NCBI GenBank assembly: GCA_016183075.1
Contig: JACPFH010000657.1
Coordinates: forward strand, 1 to 5,058
DNA: 5,058 nt
Reading direction: 5' to 3'
Source of the DNA: Deltaproteobacteria bacterium
Lineage (GTDB): Bacteria > Desulfobacterota > Binatia > UBA9968
Below the pieces are notes generated by a model. That model worked only from the letters and a program-made list of their open reading frames with translations, did no database searches and was not told the DNA's origin. The position numbers were made by a program, and so were the translations under genes. Positions within the stretch are counted from its first letter, which is position 1. Each line of letters starts with the position of its first letter. This document shows, piece after piece, positions 1 to 5,058 of the stretch.

Positions 1-273
1 ATGGAAGGCTGCGTCGTGCGCCGCGGCGCGATCATCGGCATTAACGTTACGGTGCTGGAAAACAGCGAGATCGGAGAAGAATCGCTGATCGGGGCGGGAA
101 GCGTGGTCGTTCCGCACACAAAGATCCCACCACGGGTCCTGGCTGCGGGAAGCCCAGCGAAAGTAAAAAAAGAGCTCAGCGGCGACGCGCTTAACTGGAT
201 CCGCATGGGCTCCTCGACTTACATCCAGTTGTGCCGGAACTATCTCGGCGGTGACTACAAGATCATCGGATAG
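1..273 (+). CDS. Gamma-carbonic-anhydrase-like hexapeptide-repeat protein, C-terminal part (5' end outside window)
   Basis: This is the last 90 residues of a left-handed parallel beta-helix protein of the YrdA/PaaY/gamma-carbonic-anhydrase group. Visible evidence is the hexapeptide periodicity in residues 1-45 (GAIIGINVTVLENSEIG followed by SLIGAGSVV), then the family signature IPPRVLAAGSPAKVKKEL at about 42-59 and a C-terminal helix with W66 and Y74. Family members run to about 170-190 residues, so roughly half is missing. The ATG at base 1 aligns with the middle of the beta-helix and is probably an internal Met rather than the start. In characterised members the motif here is LHGC, whose His is a zinc ligand; this protein has MEGC, so that ligand position seems to be Glu. 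Carbonic anhydrase activity is therefore uncertain, and an acyltransferase-like or structural role is possible. The 3' end overlaps the next gene by 23 bases, suggesting co-translation. Confidence 0.85.
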   Translation: MEGCVVRRGAIIGINVTVLENSEIGEESLIGAGSVVVPHTKIPPRVLAAGSPAKVKKELSGDALNWIRMGSSTYIQLCRNYLGGDYKIIG

Positions 274-622
274 CACAAACCTTTTCGTGTACGGCACGTT
301 GAGGGATAAGCGCCTTCTCCAGCAGCTTACCGGGAAGCCTTTTCGGACCTCTCCGGCTTGCCTCAAAGATTTCAAGAAGTGGACCACTCCGGCAGGCTAC
401 CCCTACATCCTCCCCAACAAGGGCTCGAAGGTGGCGGGGCTGCTTATCTCGGGGATCGATCCGGAATCACTTCGGCGGCTCGACCGTTACGAAGACGAGG
501 GACAACTATACTTCCGCAAGAAGATCACGGTCATCTGCGGCAAGAGAAGAGTGGCTTGCGAGGCCTACATCGGGAACTCAGGAAAAGTCGCGACGTACCG
601 CAGACCGAGGGGTGAGCCCTGA
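251..622 (+). CDS. Gamma-glutamylcyclotransferase-like (AIG2/GGCT fold) protein
   Basis: This is a 123-residue cytoplasmic protein of the gamma-glutamylcyclotransferase/AIG2 superfamily, whose members release 5-oxoproline from gamma-glutamyl amines or peptides. The substrate-binding loop YGTLRD is at residues 14-19 immediately after the first beta strand. The segment GYPYILPN at 49-56 is followed by the strand VAGLLISGID at 61-70. LDRYED at 78-83 places E81 at the usual catalytic acid/base position. The length is normal for the family. The start is GTG at 251; the only later start-like codon before YGTL is the GTG of FVYG, which would delete the first strand. No strong Shine-Dalgarno precedes it, which fits translational coupling to the overlapping upstream gene (overlap 251-273). 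The exact substrate cannot be told from sequence. The last residues (RRPRGEP) are basic and lack recognisable structure. Confidence 0.85.
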   Translation: MTTRSSDSTNLFVYGTLRDKRLLQQLTGKPFRTSPACLKDFKKWTTPAGYPYILPNKGSKVAGLLISGIDPESLRRLDRYEDEGQLYFRKKITVICGKRRVACEAYIGNSGKVATYRRPRGEP

Positions 623-682
623 AGGGCCCGCCCCCTCGACCGGCACACTTTTACTTCGAAGCCCCAAACGGAGGAGGAGGAA

Positions 683-856
683 GGCCGCGGACGTGCTTGT
701 CCGCGACCGAGGGAAGCGCGAGCGAGGCTGCGGACGTCCGATTACAAACGGCACGACTCATGGCACGAACCCATCGGCCGCAGCCGAGAGCGCGCTCCCC
801 GAGGGAGCTTAGTCCATCGGCCGCGGCCTGATGGCTCGGCCCCCGAGGAGCTTTCG
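683..856. repeat. Degenerate GC-rich extragenic repeats with 43-base spacing
   Basis: Two neighbouring 40-base copies, 771-810 and 814-853, both begin CCATCGGCCGC and end GAGCTT, and agree at about 27 of 40 positions by hand alignment. A second pair, GGCCGCGGACGT (683-694) and GGCTGCGGACGT (726-737), differs at one base and is also offset by 43. The first member lies in a hairpin, CGCGGAC (686-692) with GTCCGCG (699-705). The second is followed by the 10-base palindrome CGGACGTCCG (731-740). Units near 683, 776 and 819 share GGCCGC followed about 23-24 bases later by CCGAGG. This pattern could be a decayed REP-like extragenic element; with only one locus visible the family status is inference. 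Confidence 0.4.
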
Positions 857-1001
857 GACCAAGTCCCGACGGTTTGTCCAAGCAAGTCCCGGAAGCGTCA
901 ATGCGGGAGGCCGTGGAGCGAAGGGAGCCGCGAAGCCCTCTAACTCTGACAATGCAATTAGGATCCGGATTACGTGAAGGATGGCGACAACGATCGGGGA
1001 T

Positions 1002-1047
1002 GGACAAGGGGGCACGGGAAGATCCGCTTCCTCATGCCCCCTTGTCC
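1002..1047. repeat. Long perfect inverted repeat (13-bp arms) with nested stem
   Basis: The arms GGACAAGGGGGCA (1002-1014) and TGCCCCCTTGTCC (1035-1047) are exact reverse complements. Inside, GGAAG (1017-1021) pairs with CTTCC (1027-1031) around the loop ATCCG, giving an 18-bp, two-part hairpin. Neither side carries a T-run, so it is not a textbook intrinsic terminator in either direction. Its place between convergent genes suggests transcript-end protection, a bidirectional transcription barrier, or a REP-like element. Confidence 0.6.
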
Positions 1048-1060
1048 GGTGCGCAACAGC

Positions 1061-1080
1061 AAAACGCGTCATTTGACGCG
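1061..1080 (-). terminator. Probable intrinsic terminator of the beta-helix gene
   Basis: Read on the - strand, the stem CGCGTC / GACGCG with loop AAAT (1065-1080) is followed directly by TTTT (1064-1061) and then GCTGTT. It begins 8 bases past the TAA at 1088-1090. The stem is short but GC-only apart from one pair. The T-run is only four bases, so efficiency may be modest. Confidence 0.55.
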
Positions 1081-1087
1081 CCGCTCT

Positions 1088-2299
1088 TTACTTACACCCT
1101 GCCGTGTTTATGGAATCTGATCCCTCAAAGGCCGTCCCGTCAAAGGTCTTGCCTGCGAGGGCGGCCGAGGTATCGCCGCACTGAATCCCGGTCTGTTCTG
1201 TTCTGAAGTGCAGCACCATATCTGGGAGATCATCCCCGTCGGCGTATTCAATGGCAACGTGGACAGGCGCGGCCCTGCTTGGGCCGAAGCCGACGGTTAC
1301 TGAGTCCACCATCGTCGCATCAAAGTCGGGAGTCGTCAGGATCGCCACGGGAACAACACCTCGGCTCCGCGGGTTGACGCTGTTGGGGAAGCTTCCGGGC
1401 TTGATGTCTATTGGCACCGTTACCGACTGGACCGTCACCTCGTAGGCCCCAATATCACAGGCGCTCGCGCCATCGCCGTTGCCGTCTTGCGGGCGGGCAA
1501 CGCCTCGCTGGTCGGTCGCCGGAGGAGGACAATCGGGGCTGCCGGCGTCGATCGCCGGGCTGCCGTCCATAAGGGCGTGCGTCATCGTGGGCCCCCCATT
1601 ATCCGCCAGAGGACCAAGCAACGGATTTGTGTTGGGAAGATCACTTGCGGCGCCGAGAGCGCAGCTCCCATCGCTGTCGAGGTTGTAGCCGTCCGACAAG
1701 AGCGCGCCCGCCACCGGAGCACAATCCGAACCCGACAGGCTGTTCGCGACAATGGTGTTCTTGAGCCTCAGGGTGCCGCCGTTAAGGATGCCGCCGCCGA
1801 AGCCAGCCATACTGGCGGAGTTGCCGCTCAAGGTGGCATTGATGAGCGTCATCGCTGCGATATTGTAAATGGCGCCACCGCCCCTTGCGGCGTTGTCACT
1901 TAGGGTAACGTTCGTTAGGCTCATCGTACCCACGTTAATGATCCCGCCACCGAAGATAGCGGAGTTGCCTTCGACTGTAACCCCTTTAAGCACGAGCGTA
2001 CCCGAGCTATTGAAAATGGCGCCGCCAAATCCCCCGGCGGAGTTGTTTCTCATCGCGACATCGGTGAAGGTCGTCGTCCCACTCGTGTTGGAGTTGAAGA
2101 CGGCCCCACCCTGACCGGCGCTAAAACCGTTTTGAATCGTCAAACCGGAGATATCCACCATCGCGCCGAAGACGGCAGTATTCACCATGAAAACCTGCAC
2201 CGCCCCACCCCCATCGACCGCAAGGAGCGAAGGCCCTGGGCCTGAGATCGCGAGCGCGCCGCTGAGAAACGCAGGATTGATCACAAGCGGACTCGCCAC
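1088..2299 (-). CDS. Secreted right-handed beta-helix protein with choice-of-anchor Q domain (main intact frame)
   Basis: This 403-residue open frame (GTG at 2299) encodes most of an extracellular beta-helix protein. Five rungs carry the Pmp-like motif GGA/GI.N at residues 64, 92, 117, 141 and 168, spaced 24-28 residues, each with Ile/Val/Leu/Thr strands and NNSA- or GNSA-type turns. Residues 224-287 form the choice-of-anchor Q signature: NPLLGPLADNGGPT, GSPAIDAG, DQRGVARP and CDIGAYE. Residues 297-403 (IDIKPGSFPNSVNPRSRG, VVPVAILTT, VLHFRTEQTGIQCGDTSA, ending NTAGCK) match a C-terminal domain seen on many secreted proteins. No LPXTG, PEP-CTERM or other C-terminal sorting signal is visible. 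The GTG is probably not the true start: homologous sequence (CTLRAAIQEANA, residues -28 to -17) continues upstream in this frame, and the signal peptide lies in another frame. The corrected product would be about 467 residues. The ligand or surface role is unknown. Confidence 0.75.
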   Translation of the reverse strand: MASPLVINPAFLSGALAISGPGPSLLAVDGGGAVQVFMVNTAVFGAMVDISGLTIQNGFSAGQGGAVFNSNTSGTTTFTDVAMRNNSAGGFGGAIFNSSGTLVLKGVTVEGNSAIFGGGIINVGTMSLTNVTLSDNAARGGGAIYNIAAMTLINATLSGNSASMAGFGGGILNGGTLRLKNTIVANSLSGSDCAPVAGALLSDGYNLDSDGSCALGAASDLPNTNPLLGPLADNGGPTMTHALMDGSPAIDAGSPDCPPPATDQRGVARPQDGNGDGASACDIGAYEVTVQSVTVPIDIKPGSFPNSVNPRSRGVVPVAILTTPDFDATMVDSVTVGFGPSRAAPVHVAIEYADGDDLPDMVLHFRTEQTGIQCGDTSAALAGKTFDGTAFEGSDSINTAGCK

Positions 2300-2492
2300 A
2301 GTGATTGTACCCGTGACGCTGAAGTCGATCGTATCCGCGCCCGGGAAGGCGTTCGCTTCCTGTATCGCCGCCCGCAGCGTGCATGTTGACCGTGAAGGTC
2401 GCCGCCGAGCCCGCCTCCACTGCGGCCAGCGTCAAAACCGCGACGATGAACCCTGCGAGAGATGATCTGACCACCGTCTTGGTAGTCTTCAT
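2300..2492 (-). pseudogene. 5' part of the beta-helix gene: signal peptide, then frame break near 2384
   Basis: ATG at 2492-2490 starts a clear Sec signal peptide: basic MKTTKTVVRS, a hydrophobic core at about residues 11-25, and a likely cleavage after GSA or GSAA, giving mature ATFTVN. This frame then yields an unrelated peptide and stops near 2121. From TGC at 2383 the other frame reads CTLRAAIQEANAFPGADTID, the motif that normally begins choice-of-anchor/CSLREA-type proteins, and runs without a break into the 1088-2299 frame. One extra base (A at 2384) separates the two parts. Family members usually carry about 20 residues (a D- and PG-rich linker ending in a Cys) between TFTVN and CTLRA; these are absent. 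An out-of-frame small deletion fits better than a simple slippage, and an assembly error cannot be excluded. Confidence 0.7.
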
Positions 2493-2496
2493 GTTG

Positions 2497-2507
2497 CCCT
2501 CCTTCCT
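2497..2507 (-). promoter_or_regulatory. Strong ribosome-binding site fixing the true start at 2492
   Basis: AGGAAGGAGGG on the - strand ends 4 bases before the ATG at 2492-2490. It is the best Shine-Dalgarno in the window. It supports the signal-peptide ATG, rather than the GTG at 2299, as the gene's start. Confidence 0.75.
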
Positions 2508-2884
2508 GATCCGAGATCCACGAGCCGCTCGGGTAGCTGGTAAATTTGATGCTTCATGTGGCGCGGGGTCTGTTTTTGTCCCGGTTTTTTCGGCTCTCCG
2601 CGCCGTTGTCCCGTGTTGGCCGTGAATCTTCCCACCATCGTTTACCGTTTCTTCTCTCTCTACCCGTGCCTGATCAGCGCTGCGCTGAACACAACTTCGC
2701 CGACAAGCCCTGCGGCAGGGGAGGAGCACAACTCATGCCAAAGAAATCTCCGCGGTTGGCCCGCGCAGGGCAGGCGCTTAATTCTTCAGCGCGATCTCAG
2801 ATTGTAACGGGAAGGACAATGACCAAAGTGCGGCATCGCGCGCCAGATTTTGTCACCCGGCCGCGATCGCGAGCGGACGGCAGT

Positions 2885-2929
2885 CTGGCGGTCTCGGTGG
2901 TTCCGCCAGGCGGTCGATATTTGAGACCG
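2885..2929 (-). repeat. Two interleaved inverted repeats after the substrate-binding-protein gene
   Basis: On the - strand transcript, CGGTCTC (2929-2923) can pair with GAGACCG (2895-2889), and CTGGCGG (2909-2903) can pair with CCGCCAG (2891-2885). Both pairs are perfect over 7 bases. They interleave and share three bases (2889-2891), so they form either alternative hairpins or a trimmed H-type pseudoknot. The structure starts 17 bases past the TAA at 2947-2949. There is no T-run, so it is not a standard terminator; it may protect the 3' end or act in Rho-dependent or attenuation-type control. Confidence 0.45.
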
Positions 2930-2946
2930 TATGGGAAGCGTTATTC

Positions 2947-3969
2947 TTACCTGAGCTCGCCGCCCCAGAGCTCTTTCAGGAAGCCGCTTTTTTCCAAGTC
3001 CAGGACAAAGCTGTTGTCGTAGATCTCCTCAGGCTTTTTCCGGACCGTGGTCCCGCCCTGGCGCGCGAGATCTACGGATTCGGCCACCGCTCGCTCGGGA
3101 ATGAGCATGCGCCGGTCGACGATGTCCCGCGCGTAAGCGTCGTAAGAGACTTGAAGCGCTTCTCCGTCCTTGATCTTCATGGCCTTCGCGATGGAGCCCT
3201 TCGCTTTGTCAGGATTTTTCTCCACGAAGTGGACCGCTTCGGCAAATGCGGCGACCACCCGCTGGACCAGCTCCGGCCGCTCCCGAAGGATCCGGTGATT
3301 GGCGTGAACCGAGCTGTAAATGAACGGAAGATCCAGATCGATCAGGCGGTAAATCACGTTGAAGCCGTCGTTTTTCGCCCGGGCATCCAACGGCGGCGTG
3401 ACCACGATCGCGTGGACAACGCCCGCCATCATCGCCTGATACCTCTCGGACTGGCTCCCGCCGATCGGTCGGATGGTGACCTCGTCGGTCGTGAGATTGA
3501 ACTTGCGAATTACCGCCCGCGACAGGCGTGCGCTCAAATCGCCGGGCCGCGTCACGCCAATTACTTTTCCCCGCAGATCTTCGCCTCTACGGATATCCTT
3601 GTGGCCCACCAGCACATAGGGGAGCTTGACCAGCGGAGCCGCAACCAGCTTGGCCTCGATCCCGGTGGCCAGGCCCGGAATCGTGGCGTCCGCCGCGCAG
3701 TAGAGAAACTGGATCTCGTCGGAGGCCAGCGCGGCCAGAGAAGGGCCGCTGCCGCGAATGTAGATATGCTCGAGCCTGATCCCATACTTGTCAAAGAGCT
3801 TATTGTCGAGCGCCGTGTAGAGATGAGTGAAGCCGCCGGAGACCGCGCACGTGGCAATTCTGAGCGTCACGGCTTTTTCTCCCGGCTTGGCTAGATAAGG
3901 ATTGGCCTGAGACTCGATCCCCATGAGCAAAAATCCGAGCACAAACAATAAAGCCAAAACTCCCTTCAT
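2947..3969 (-). CDS. Secreted ABC-type substrate-binding protein, NMT1/THI5-like
   Basis: This 340-residue exported solute-binding protein has the type II periplasmic-binding fold used for sulfonates, nitrate, taurine or thiamine-precursor pyrimidines. A signal peptide is evident: MKG, a hydrophobic core at 4-17, and a likely cut after SQA (A22). The first lobe begins at VTLRIAT (35-40), continues with GGFTHLYTALDNKLFDKYGI (45-64), and has a GSGPSLAALASDEIQF segment (73-88). The hinge region LRGKVIGVTRPGDLSARL is at 132-149. The second lobe includes ERYQAMMAGVVHAIVVTPP (175-193) and a long C-terminal helical part (232-300). Length is typical. The ATG at 3969 is preceded by AAAGGA (3985-3980), about 10 bases away. 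It starts 40 bases after the YchF-like stop and may share its transcript. No permease or ATPase gene lies in view, so the ligand and transporter are undetermined; many soil lineages carry numerous orphan paralogues of this family. Confidence 0.85.
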   Translation of the reverse strand: MKGVLALLFVLGFLLMGIESQANPYLAKPGEKAVTLRIATCAVSGGFTHLYTALDNKLFDKYGIRLEHIYIRGSGPSLAALASDEIQFLYCAADATIPGLATGIEAKLVAAPLVKLPYVLVGHKDIRRGEDLRGKVIGVTRPGDLSARLSRAVIRKFNLTTDEVTIRPIGGSQSERYQAMMAGVVHAIVVTPPLDARAKNDGFNVIYRLIDLDLPFIYSSVHANHRILRERPELVQRVVAAFAEAVHFVEKNPDKAKGSIAKAMKIKDGEALQVSYDAYARDIVDRRMLIPERAVAESVDLARQGGTTVRKKPEEIYDNSFVLDLEKSGFLKELWGGELR

Positions 3970-4009
3970 CGCCTTTGTTTCCTTTCTAGTCCGCCTCTTC
4001 GAGCCGAAC

Positions 4010-5050
4010 TCATACGTTAAAGCGGAACCGGACGATGTCCCCGTCCTGAACCAGGTAATCTTTCCCCTCCAGGCGGAGCCTCCCCGCCTCGCGGCACTTT
4101 GCCTCGCTCCCCAGGGCGGCGAAATCGTCGTACGCCATCACTTCCGCGCGGATGAACCCGCGCTCTATGTCGCTATGGATTTTCCCCGCGGCCTTTTTTG
4201 CCGCAGTTCCCCGTTTGATCGTCCAGGCGCGAAGTTCATCCGAGACCGTGGTAAAAAAGGTTACGAGATCCAAGAGATCGAAAGCCGCCCGGATGAACCG
4301 CTCTCGCGCCGATTCCTCGATGCCCATTTCTTTTAGAAAAGCTCCGCGATCCGCCTCTTCGAGTTGGGCGATCTCCATCTCCAGCCGCCCCGCCATCTGA
4401 AGCCCCGGAATGCCGCAGCGCCGAAGCTCTTCCTGGCAAGCGGGCGGCAGGGACTCCCCCGCGCGCTCATCTGAAGTGTTGAAGAGAGCGAGGACGGGTT
4501 TGCGGCTGAGAAGGCCGAACCCCGAAAGCAAAGATTCCTCTTCGGGCGTCATAGAAAGCTCTCTGAGCCCGCGCTCGCTTTCCAGAAGCTTCAAACAGCG
4601 CTCGAGCAGTTTGATCTCGGTCTCGCTTCCCATTTCTTTTTTGAGCCGGGAAATACGTTTCTCTACGATTGCGATATCGGCGAGTATCATCTCCGCCACA
4701 AGGTCCTTCAGCTCTTTCACGGGGTTGGGCTGCGCCCCAAAATCTGCCAGGACCAGCGTCACCGCATCGACCTCCCGGACTTGAGCCGGTATAGCAGCAG
4801 CGGTCTTTGCTTTCTCTCCTCCGGAATCGATCGGGAAATCGGTGAACGTGATCTCGGCGGGAGTCCTCTTTTTGGGCCGGAAGATCTCCGCCAGTCGATC
4901 GAACCGCGAGTCGGGAACTTTGATTACACCGAGGTGAATCTCGCCGCGAAAGCCGGCGCTGAATTCCCCCACCGGCGCCCGCTGTCCGGTGAGGGCATTG
5001 AAGATGGTTGTCTTGCCGGACCCTCGATGCCCGATCAGACCCACTCTCAT
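4010..5050 (-). CDS. Divergent YchF/Obg-like nucleotide-binding protein with C-terminal TGS-like (DUF933) domain
   Basis: This 346-residue cytoplasmic TRAFAC-class P-loop protein is related to YchF/OLA1, a ribosome-associated ATPase usually of about 363 residues. The Walker A is GHRGSGKT (residues 7-14), followed by FNALTG; YchF normally has GLPNVGKS. The strand LGVIKVPDSRFDRLAEIFRPKK (40-61) is typical YchF. Where the DxxG motif (DIAGL) belongs, the protein reads DFPIDSGG (71-78). A helical coiled-coil insert spans about 113-172, beginning near AEMILADIAIVEKRI. The G4-like site is NTSD (191-194), against NxxE in YchF. The C-terminus (about 262-346) is a close match to the YchF domain: TFFTTVSDELRAWTIKRGT, then IHSDIERGFIRAEVM, LEGKDYLVQDGDIVRFRFNV. 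The ATG at 5050 puts the P-loop at the expected distance; only 8 bases precede it in view, so its ribosome-binding site cannot be judged. It may be a paralogue with altered nucleotide chemistry rather than canonical YchF. Confidence 0.85.
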   Translation of the reverse strand: MRVGLIGHRGSGKTTIFNALTGQRAPVGEFSAGFRGEIHLGVIKVPDSRFDRLAEIFRPKKRTPAEITFTDFPIDSGGEKAKTAAAIPAQVREVDAVTLVLADFGAQPNPVKELKDLVAEMILADIAIVEKRISRLKKEMGSETEIKLLERCLKLLESERGLRELSMTPEEESLLSGFGLLSRKPVLALFNTSDERAGESLPPACQEELRRCGIPGLQMAGRLEMEIAQLEEADRGAFLKEMGIEESARERFIRAAFDLLDLVTFFTTVSDELRAWTIKRGTAAKKAAGKIHSDIERGFIRAEVMAYDDFAALGSEAKCREAGRLRLEGKDYLVQDGDIVRFRFNV

Positions 5051-5058
5051 CCGCTAAT

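Larger units (their letters stand above)
623..1087. other. Convergent intergenic region with GC-rich degenerate repeats and hairpins
   Basis: These 465 bases separate the + strand pair from the - strand genes. I see no credible gene: open frames on both strands are low-complexity, rich in Arg, Pro and Ala, and match no family I recognise. Just inside, GCCC-TGAA-GGGC (616-627) folds over the stop codon of the upstream gene but has no T-run. A purine stretch GGAGGAGGAGGAAGG (670-684) resembles a ribosome-binding site, but no plausible protein follows it. Bases 683-856 hold degenerate repeats, and 1002-1080 holds two inverted repeats; these are listed separately. Confidence 0.7.
2493..2946. other. 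Intergenic region upstream of the beta-helix gene
   Basis: These 454 bases lie between two genes of the same orientation. They hold the ribosome-binding site above, presumably a promoter for the beta-helix gene (I find no convincing -35/-10 pair), and several dyads. TCAGCGC-T-GCGCTGA (2674-2688) is a 15-base near-palindrome that could be a binding site. CCCTG-CGG-CAGGG (2708-2720) is a small hairpin. CGCGATCGCG (2862-2871) is a palindrome. The interleaved pair at 2885-2929 is listed separately. A + strand frame with a GGAGGAG before ATG 2735 exists, but its 95 residues look non-coding. Confidence 0.6.

Noticed and set aside
612..812. A 66-codon + strand frame with a purine-rich stretch (670-684) inside it
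   Set aside because: It overlaps the end of the cyclotransferase gene, has atypical Arg-rich composition, and the stretch-to-GTG (693) distance is poor.
651..1007. A 118-codon - strand frame in the convergent gap
   Set aside because: It is composed mostly of the GC-rich repeats and hairpins, has low-complexity content, and crosses the inverted repeat; no family match.
1596..2115. Periodic repeats in the beta-helix gene as a possible phase-variable or CRISPR-like array
   Set aside because: The periodicity is at protein level (24-28-residue rungs) with divergent DNA, as expected for a beta-helix.
2121..2729. A 202-codon - strand frame as a whole protein
   Set aside because: Only the part from ATG 2492 to about 2385 is meaningful (the signal peptide); the upstream part is intergenic and the downstream part is out of frame with the beta-helix.
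2862..2871. CGCGATCGCG palindrome resembling cyanobacterial HIP1
   Set aside because: A single copy in GC-rich DNA, and nothing else in the window suggests a cyanobacterium.
2546..3022. A 158-codon + strand frame, including ATG 2735 with GGAGGAG upstream
   Set aside because: The sequence is rich in Arg, Ser and Pro with no recognisable domain, and its 3' end lies antisense to the substrate-binding-protein gene.
3151..3894. A 247-codon + strand frame opposite the substrate-binding-protein gene
   Set aside because: It is the antisense shadow of a well-supported gene, with His/Arg/Asp-heavy content and no domain.

Overview
The window is about 5 kb of moderately GC-rich bacterial chromosome, probably from an uncultured soil or sediment lineage. 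The mix of a THI5/NMT1-type solute-binding protein, a choice-of-anchor Q beta-helix protein and a YchF-like P-loop protein fits deltaproteobacterial, Binatota, Rokubacteria or NC10-type metagenome genomes. This placement is recalled from family distribution, so it is weak. I see no phage, transposon, CRISPR or RNA gene.

Layout. On the + strand (1-622) lie the C-terminal end of a left-handed beta-helix gamma-carbonic-anhydrase-like protein, cut by the window edge, and a gamma-glutamylcyclotransferase-like protein that overlaps it by 23 bases. A 465-base gap (623-1087) follows. It contains degenerate GC-rich repeats, a long perfect inverted repeat and a probable terminator for the opposing strand. 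Everything from 1088 to 5050 is on the - strand. In transcription order it holds a complete, divergent YchF-like nucleotide-binding protein (5050-4010), 40 bases, then a secreted substrate-binding protein (3969-2947). A 454-base gap follows, then a secreted right-handed beta-helix protein (2492-1088) whose reading frame is broken just after the signal peptide.

Function. The two + strand genes look like translationally linked housekeeping or accessory metabolic genes. The YchF-like gene and the substrate-binding protein are close enough to share a transcript, but no transporter permease or ATPase is in view, so the binding protein's partners and ligand are unknown. The beta-helix protein has its own ribosome-binding site and terminator and appears to be a separate unit.

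Most notable points. (1) The beta-helix gene shows a frame change together with an apparent loss of the linker between the signal peptide and its CTLRAAIQEANA motif. (2) The YchF-like protein has an altered P-loop, no recognisable DxxG motif and NTSD where YchF normally has NxxE. (3) Two interleaved inverted repeats follow the substrate-binding-protein gene and could form a pseudoknot or alternative hairpins. I find no convincing wholly new system here.
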